Source: a bacterium
GTDB taxonomy: Bacteria > Actinomycetota > Acidimicrobiia > Acidimicrobiales > CATQHL01
DNA: 18,068 nucleotides
Direction of reading: 5' to 3'
Assembly: GCA_026713745.1 (NCBI GenBank)
Contig: JAPONU010000363.1
Coordinates: forward strand, 1 to 18,068
Shown: piece after piece, positions 14,039-18,068 of the stretch
How the letters are laid out: each line of letters opens with the position of its first letter
How positions within the stretch are numbered: position 1 is the stretch's first letter
Made by a program: the position numbers and the translations under genes
The notes under the pieces: model-generated
Seen by the model: the letters and a program-made list of their open reading frames with translations, nothing else
Database searches by the model: none
What the model was told of the DNA's origin: nothing

Positions 14039-14908
14039 TCAGACCTTGGCCAGTTCACGGAAGCGGTTGCCGCGCAGTTTCAGCACCAGGATGAAGGCCA
14101 CCAGCAGCACGATCTCGGCCCGCAGCGGGGCGATCTCCAGCTTCAGCGCAGACAGCAGCACGCCGGTGCCCATGCCGGCCAGGATCACGCCGCGCAGGCC
14201 CCGGGCCCCGCCCACCAGCACCACCAGCAGTGTCAGCAGGAAGCGGTCCCAGCCAAGCCCCGGCTTGGCCGAGGAACCGACGCCCCAGAAGGCCCCCGCC
14301 AGACCGCCGGCGGCACCCGCCATGAACCACATCACCAGCGTCGTCAGCAGCGGGTTGATGCCGCTCACCTTGGCAAGGTCGGCGTCGCTTGCCAGCGCCC
14401 GCACCTGACGTCCCCAGACCGTCTTCTGCACGAACAGGTAGAAGAGCAGCGCCAGGACGACCACCAGGATGAAAGCCGTGAGCTGGAAGGACGTGAACCC
14501 CACGCCGAACAGCTTCATGAAGCGCGGCGGCGGCGTTTCGAAGAAGCGGGCCTCGTAGCCGAATACGAACTGCAGGGCGTAGCGCAGCAGCACCGAGAGC
14601 CCCAGCGAGATGATGATCACCTCCACCGGGCCCACGCCCCGCCGCTCGGCGGTGCGGAACACCGCGAGGTAGGTGACACAGCTCAGCACGCCGGCCAGGA
14701 TCCCGGAGATGGCCAGGCTCAGGTAGAAGCTGGCCCCGAAGGCGACATTGACCCACTGCGCGAAGTAGGCGCCCAGCGTGATGGTCTCGGCGAAGGCCAC
14801 GTTGATGACCTTGCTGAGGTTGTAGATGAGCGCCATGCCCATGGCCGCCAGCACCAGCGGCGCCTGCTCGGTCAGACCGATGATGACGGCTTTGGCGACG
14901 AAGTCCAC
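14039..14908 (-). CDS. livH: Branched-chain-type ABC permease LivH
   Basis: This 289-residue protein starts at GTG (14906-14908). It has eight or so hydrophobic segments. Family marks are LIYNLSKVINVAFAETITLG (27-46, the LivH N-terminal helix motif), the cytoplasmic coupling loop WGRQVRALASDADLAKVSGI (about 170-189) and the late LVGGARGLRG (about 237-246). It partners LivM in the membrane. It is 64 nt downstream of the amidohydrolase gene in the same direction, without an obvious terminator in the gap, so it is probably in one operon with the enzyme genes. Confidence 0.92.
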   Translation of the reverse strand: MDFVAKAVIIGLTEQAPLVLAAMGMALIYNLSKVINVAFAETITLGAYFAQWVNVAFGASFYLSLAISGILAGVLSCVTYLAVFRTAERRGVGPVEVIIISLGLSVLLRYALQFVFGYEARFFETPPPRFMKLFGVGFTSFQLTAFILVVVLALLFYLFVQKTVWGRQVRALASDADLAKVSGINPLLTTLVMWFMAGAAGGLAGAFWGVGSSAKPGLGWDRFLLTLLVVLVGGARGLRGVILAGMGTGVLLSALKLEIAPLRAEIVLLVAFILVLKLRGNRFRELAKV

Positions 14909-14972
14909 GATCGAAACTCAGCAGTCCGGGGCCGCAGGCTTCAGGGTGCCGTCCTGTAACGCCGCCGGCCGG

Positions 14973-16205
14973 TCACATGCCCGCCATGGCGGGATCCTTG
15001 TGCCACTTCCCGTCCTTCATGATCCCGACCAGCTTGTCGTGGTCCTGCAGAACGGTGATGTCGCTGGAGGGATCCCCGTTCACCAGCAGCAGGTCGGCCA
15101 GGTAGCCCGGCGCCACCCGGCCCAGGTCGTCGGGGCGCCCGAAGATCTCGCCCCCGAGGACGGTGGCGGACCGGATCGTCTCCATGGGCGTGAAGTCCAG
15201 CAACTCCACGAAGTGCTGCAGGTCACGGGCGTTGGTGCCGTGGGGCGTCCAGGCGAAGCCGTAGTCGCCGCCGGGCAGCACCCGCACGCCCCGGCGGTGG
15301 ATCTCCTTCAGCCCGATGATGGAGTGCTCGAGTTCGTCCTTGTAGCCCACGGCCTCGGCCGCCTCCTGCGGGTAGCCGAAGTCGGCCGCCTCGTAGAGGG
15401 TGGCATACAGCCAGTGCAGGCCCGGTGCCACGAAAATGTCGTCGCGGCGCTCCTCCATCATGTCCGCCGCCTCGTCGTCGATGTAGCTGGCGTGGTAGAT
15501 GATGTCGACGCCCTGGCGCAGGCACTGCTTGATGGAGTCGGTGCTGCGGGCGTGGGCCGCCACCTTCTTGCCCACCCGGTGAGCCTCGACGACCGCGGCG
15601 CGCACCTCCTCGTCGGTCATGTAGGTGTCCTTGGCCCAGACCCGCTCGGTGATGGACTCGCCCGAGAGGATCAGCTTGATGTTGTCGACCCCCTGGCCGC
15701 ACATCTCCCGCACGGCGCGCGTCATCTCGTCGGGGCCGGAGACCTCGCGGGTAATGCCGTAGACCAGCACGCCGGCGGGCGTGGCGAGTTCCTGACCGCA
15801 GGCCAGGTAGCGGGGCCCGGGGACCATGCCGGCGTTGATGGCATCGCGGGCGGCGATGTCGATGCGCTCCTTGGCCGAGGCGGCGCCGACGCACATCGTG
15901 TAGCCGGAGTCGATCAGGATGCGCGCCGACTCCACGGCCACGATGGTGTGGTCCTCCACGGGCATGCCCGCCAGGGCGTCGAGGCTTCCGCCGCTGTTCC
16001 AGGTGAAGTGCGTGTGGGCGTCGCAGAGGCCCGACATGAGCGTCATGCCGTTGCCGTCGATCACCCGGTGGTCCTCGCGGGGCAGCGCTTCACCGCCGGT
16101 GGCGATATCGGCGATGCGGCCGTCGGCCACGCTCACCTCGCCCGGCACGGGACCCTCCGCGTTGCCGTCCAGGATGTTGACATTAGTGAACAGGGTGTTG
16201 CTCAT
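14973..16205 (-). CDS. Metal-dependent amidohydrolase (imidazolonepropionase/prolidase-like)
   Basis: The start ATG 16203-16205 has a strong ribosome-binding site, giving 410 residues. This is an amidohydrolase-superfamily barrel with its flanking beta-sandwich: HxH in CDAHTHFT (His64, His66), a Lys candidate Lys177 in NIKLILSG for metal bridging, His218 in AAHARS, His238 in IYHASY, and Asp314 in PGGDYGFAW. The C-terminal GYLADLLLVNGDP motif is typical of the imidazolonepropionase and Xaa-Pro/Xaa-Arg dipeptidase groups. It hydrolyses a C-N bond in a cyclic amide, dipeptide or N-acyl compound; the exact substrate is unclear. No signal peptide, so it is cytoplasmic. It sits directly before the Liv transporter genes, suggesting it acts on the imported compound. 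Confidence 0.88.
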   Translation of the reverse strand: MSNTLFTNVNILDGNAEGPVPGEVSVADGRIADIATGGEALPREDHRVIDGNGMTLMSGLCDAHTHFTWNSGGSLDALAGMPVEDHTIVAVESARILIDSGYTMCVGAASAKERIDIAARDAINAGMVPGPRYLACGQELATPAGVLVYGITREVSGPDEMTRAVREMCGQGVDNIKLILSGESITERVWAKDTYMTDEEVRAAVVEAHRVGKKVAAHARSTDSIKQCLRQGVDIIYHASYIDDEAADMMEERRDDIFVAPGLHWLYATLYEAADFGYPQEAAEAVGYKDELEHSIIGLKEIHRRGVRVLPGGDYGFAWTPHGTNARDLQHFVELLDFTPMETIRSATVLGGEIFGRPDDLGRVAPGYLADLLLVNGDPSSDITVLQDHDKLVGIMKDGKWHKDPAMAGM

Positions 16206-16219
16206 GTCTCCCCTCCTTT
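16206..16219 (-). promoter_or_regulatory. Strong ribosome-binding site of the amidohydrolase gene
   Basis: The minus strand reads AAAGGAGGGGAGAC directly before the ATG. AGGAGG lies at 16212-16217, 6 nt from the start codon. It is one of the best Shine-Dalgarno matches in the window and fixes the start. Confidence 0.8.
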
Positions 16220-16269
16220 GTCTTGTTCGGCTGTCGTGTGCTCGACGACCGGCGCTCCGGTGGCGGAAC

Positions 16270-17055
16270 TCAGGCCGTCTTCAGGAAGTCCTCCAGCAGG
16301 GAGTTCACCTCGGCCGGGGCTTCCAGGGTGGTCCAGTGCCCGATGTCGTCGATGACCACGGCGCTGGCGTTGGCGAAGTCCCCGGCGATTGCGTGCGCCC
16401 CCTCCGGCGGGCAGACCATGTCCTCGGTGCCGGTGATGGCCAGTACCGGGCAGGTGACCCCCGAGACGTCGGGCGGACTCGAGCCGCCGAGAGCCTCGCA
16501 GGCGGCCGCATAGCCCTCGGCCGACTGGCGCTGCAGCAACTCCTTGATCATCGCCGAGACCACCGGGCGGTCGGAACGGGTCTTCGCCGAGACCGCGCCC
16601 TGGGAGATGCCGCCGGCCACCGCGGCCATGCCCTCGGCACGCACCAGCGCGGCACGATCCGCCTGGGCACCGCGGGCGGCGTCGGGCAGGTTGCGCACCG
16701 GACCCAGGAGGACCGCGGCCCGGATGCGCTCGCCGGCGATGGCCATCACCTGCTGCGCCACCAGCGTGCCCATGGAGTGCGAGACCAGGGTCACGCTTTC
16801 CAGTCCCAGATCATCCATGAGCGCCACGGTGTCGTCGGCCCACCCCTCGATCGAGATGGGGCCCACCATGGGGCTCATGCCGTGCCCGTCGAGGTCGAAG
16901 GTCACGAAGCGGTGGGCGCCCCCCAGGGCGGCGATCTGCGGCCCGTAGATGTTGCACGTGCCGCCGAGGCCGTGAATGCCCACCACCGCGGGTCCTTCAC
17001 CGGACTCCTCGACCCAGACGTGCTTGTTTCCGAGGGCGCGAAAGCCTGTGGCCAT
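16270..17055 (-). CDS. Alpha/beta hydrolase, enol-lactonase-like
   Basis: This 261-residue protein starts at ATG 17053-17055, 3 nt after the stop of the FAH-family gene. Classic layout: oxyanion HGLGG (28-32), FDLDGHGMS (53-61), nucleophile elbow VSHSMGT with Ser94, acid Asp212 in TGTEDMVCP, and His240 in IGHWTTLEAP. This arrangement matches 3-oxoadipate enol-lactonase and C-C bond hydrolases. It is cytoplasmic and probably hydrolyses an ester, lactone or C-C bond in the pathway shared with its neighbours. The elbow reads SHSMG rather than GHSMG, a modest variation. Substrate not assigned. Confidence 0.88.
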   Translation of the reverse strand: MATGFRALGNKHVWVEESGEGPAVVGIHGLGGTCNIYGPQIAALGGAHRFVTFDLDGHGMSPMVGPISIEGWADDTVALMDDLGLESVTLVSHSMGTLVAQQVMAIAGERIRAAVLLGPVRNLPDAARGAQADRAALVRAEGMAAVAGGISQGAVSAKTRSDRPVVSAMIKELLQRQSAEGYAAACEALGGSSPPDVSGVTCPVLAITGTEDMVCPPEGAHAIAGDFANASAVVIDDIGHWTTLEAPAEVNSLLEDFLKTA

Positions 17056-17058
17056 AGT

Positions 17059-17928
17059 TCATCCAATCCTGTTCGTGAGTGTTCCGATGGGTTCGATGGT
17101 CGCCGCCACCTCGTCGCCCGAGCGCAGGAAGCGCGGCGGGTCGAACCCGATGCCCACGCCGGCGGGGGTTCCCGTTGCGATCACGTCGCCCGGTACAAGG
17201 GTCATGCCGGCGGACAGATCCCGGATGAGCGTCGGGACGTCGAAGATGAGGTCGGCGACCGGGGCCTTCTGACGCAGTTCGCCGTTGACGCGACATTCCA
17301 CCACGGTGCTGGCGAGGTCGACCTCGTCGGCGGTCACCACAGCCGGCCCCATGGGACAGAACGTGTCCATGCCCTTGCCCAGCAGCCACTGGCGGTGGTG
17401 CCGCTGGCGATCCCTTGCCGTCACGTCGTTGACGATGGTGTAGCCGAAGACGTGGTCGAGGGCATCGGCGAGGGCGATGTCCCGCCCGCCGCGGCCGATG
17501 ACGATCGCCAACTCGGCCTCGTAGTCCAGCATGGAGGTGAGATGCGGATGCGGGTCGATGAGATCGCCGGGGCCGATGACCGAGGTAAAGGGCTTGGAGA
17601 AGACGATCGGCGCGGTGGGAATGAGGTCTTCCGCGGCGGTGCCGGAGGAGTCGAACCCGCTCGTGGTGAACTCCAGCGCGTGCTCCCGGTAGTTCTTGCC
17701 GATGCAGAAGATGTTGCGCGGGAACGAGCCCATCGGCGCCAGCAACTCGGCGTCGCTAGGTGCGATCGGCGCACCGAAGGTCACATCGGCGACGCCCAAC
17801 TCTCCCCTGATGAACGGGTGCAGGTCAGCGACGGATCGGCCACCGGCGCGCGCCGGCTGCAGGTGACCGTTCTGCCGGGCCGCCACGACAGGGCCGGCGT
17901 CGCCGCGAATCCGGCACCAGGCGGTCAT
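17059..17928 (-). CDS. Fumarylacetoacetate hydrolase-family protein
   Basis: ATG 17926-17928 gives 289 residues. An in-frame GTG 27 nt upstream is possible, but its extra residues are encoded within a DNA repeat. FAH-family marks with the 289-residue numbering: IGKNYREHALE (76-86), metal ligands in DYEAELA (Glu137, Glu139) and NDVTARD (Asp168), Lys185 and Asp188 in GKGMDTFCPMGP, and GDVIATGTPAGVG (247-259). The family covers fumarylpyruvate hydrolases, oxaloacetate and acylpyruvate decarboxylases, and the HpaG isomerase/decarboxylase, so it acts on a beta-diketo or 2-oxo acid from ring cleavage or similar. Cytoplasmic. It is the first gene of the minus-strand enzyme-transport operon visible here. 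The start lacks a clear ribosome-binding site. Confidence 0.9.
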   Translation of the reverse strand: MTAWCRIRGDAGPVVAARQNGHLQPARAGGRSVADLHPFIRGELGVADVTFGAPIAPSDAELLAPMGSFPRNIFCIGKNYREHALEFTTSGFDSSGTAAEDLIPTAPIVFSKPFTSVIGPGDLIDPHPHLTSMLDYEAELAIVIGRGGRDIALADALDHVFGYTIVNDVTARDRQRHHRQWLLGKGMDTFCPMGPAVVTADEVDLASTVVECRVNGELRQKAPVADLIFDVPTLIRDLSAGMTLVPGDVIATGTPAGVGIGFDPPRFLRSGDEVAATIEPIGTLTNRIG

Positions 17929-18068
17929 CGGCGTGCCCTGCCCATAGGGCGGCACCCGGTCGGGACTCGGGCCGCCCGGCGCGACATCCGGTCACGTCTA
18001 CGGCGTTGCCGCAATGCGGGCACGCGGCACCCGGTCGGGACTCGGCGTGCCCTGCCCATAGGGCGGCA
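17928..18068. repeat. Direct repeats over the FAH gene start, running off the window
   Basis: A 27-bp block at 17928-17954 recurs exactly at 18042-18068. A 22-bp block at 17949-17970 recurs exactly at 18024-18045. The blocks overlap each other in both orders, so a larger unit of about 40 bp is present once in full and probably again across the edge. The first block contains the small palindrome GCCCATAGGGC. Between them, TGCCGC and GCGGCA arms at 18006-18028 form an inverted repeat. No gene was recognised here. Confidence 0.75.

Noticed and set aside
13022..14959. 645-codon plus-strand frame opposite livM and livH
   Set aside because: His/Gln/Glu-rich composition is the mirror of hydrophobic membrane-protein codons; no real domain.
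14826..16355. 509-codon plus-strand frame opposite the amidohydrolase
   Set aside because: Val/His/Asp-rich shadow of an amidohydrolase with complete metal-site motifs.

Overview
The window is uniformly GC-rich. It has frequent GTG starts, tightly packed co-directional genes, an actinobacterial-type GPP34 domain, and lipoproteins whose Asp-run after the lipobox Cys leads into a Pro/Ala/Glu-rich linker. Together these point to an actinomycete, plausibly Acidimicrobiia. That assignment is inferred from style, not from a marker gene. No rRNA, tRNA, CRISPR array or insertion sequence was seen.

Left edge (1-1236). A minus-strand gene encodes a secreted Cys-rich repeat protein. It runs off the left edge and is interrupted by one in-frame TAG (838-840). 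The same frame is open for 279 further codons to the edge, and repeat modules lie on both sides of the stop. A short coding-like scrap (+) follows at about 1120-1209.

Small-molecule cluster (1237-8432). A minus-strand pair encodes a divergent S-adenosylhomocysteine hydrolase-like protein and an alpha/beta hydrolase. It diverges from a plus-strand pair: a 663-residue fusion of a GPP34 (GOLPH3/Vps74-type) domain to a complete cytochrome P450, and an APH/EcKL-like small-molecule kinase. A 289-bp intergenic region with a near-perfect 23-bp direct repeat separates the two pairs. A DHA2-type MFS exporter converges on the kinase gene and overlaps it by 108 bp. P450, hydrolase, kinase, SAHH-like enzyme and exporter read as one unassigned pathway that modifies and exports a lipophilic compound. 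The GPP34-P450 fusion is the most novel item here.

Uptake/catabolism operon (17928 down to 8455, minus strand). In transcription order it encodes an FAH-family hydrolase/isomerase, an alpha/beta hydrolase, an imidazolonepropionase/prolidase-type amidohydrolase, LivH and LivM permeases, LivG and LivF ATPases, and two near-identical substrate-binding lipoproteins. Overlapping or nearly touching stops and starts tie most of these together. The second binding-protein gene arose by tandem duplication of a unit of about 1.65 kb: it is preceded by a 166-bp relic of the livF 3' end, and both copies end in the same 12-bp-stem hairpin. The three enzymes suggest import and hydrolytic breakdown of an amide- or lactone-like or aromatic-derived compound rather than plain branched-chain amino acid uptake.

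Right edge (17928-18068). Direct repeats overlap the start of the FAH gene and run off the window.
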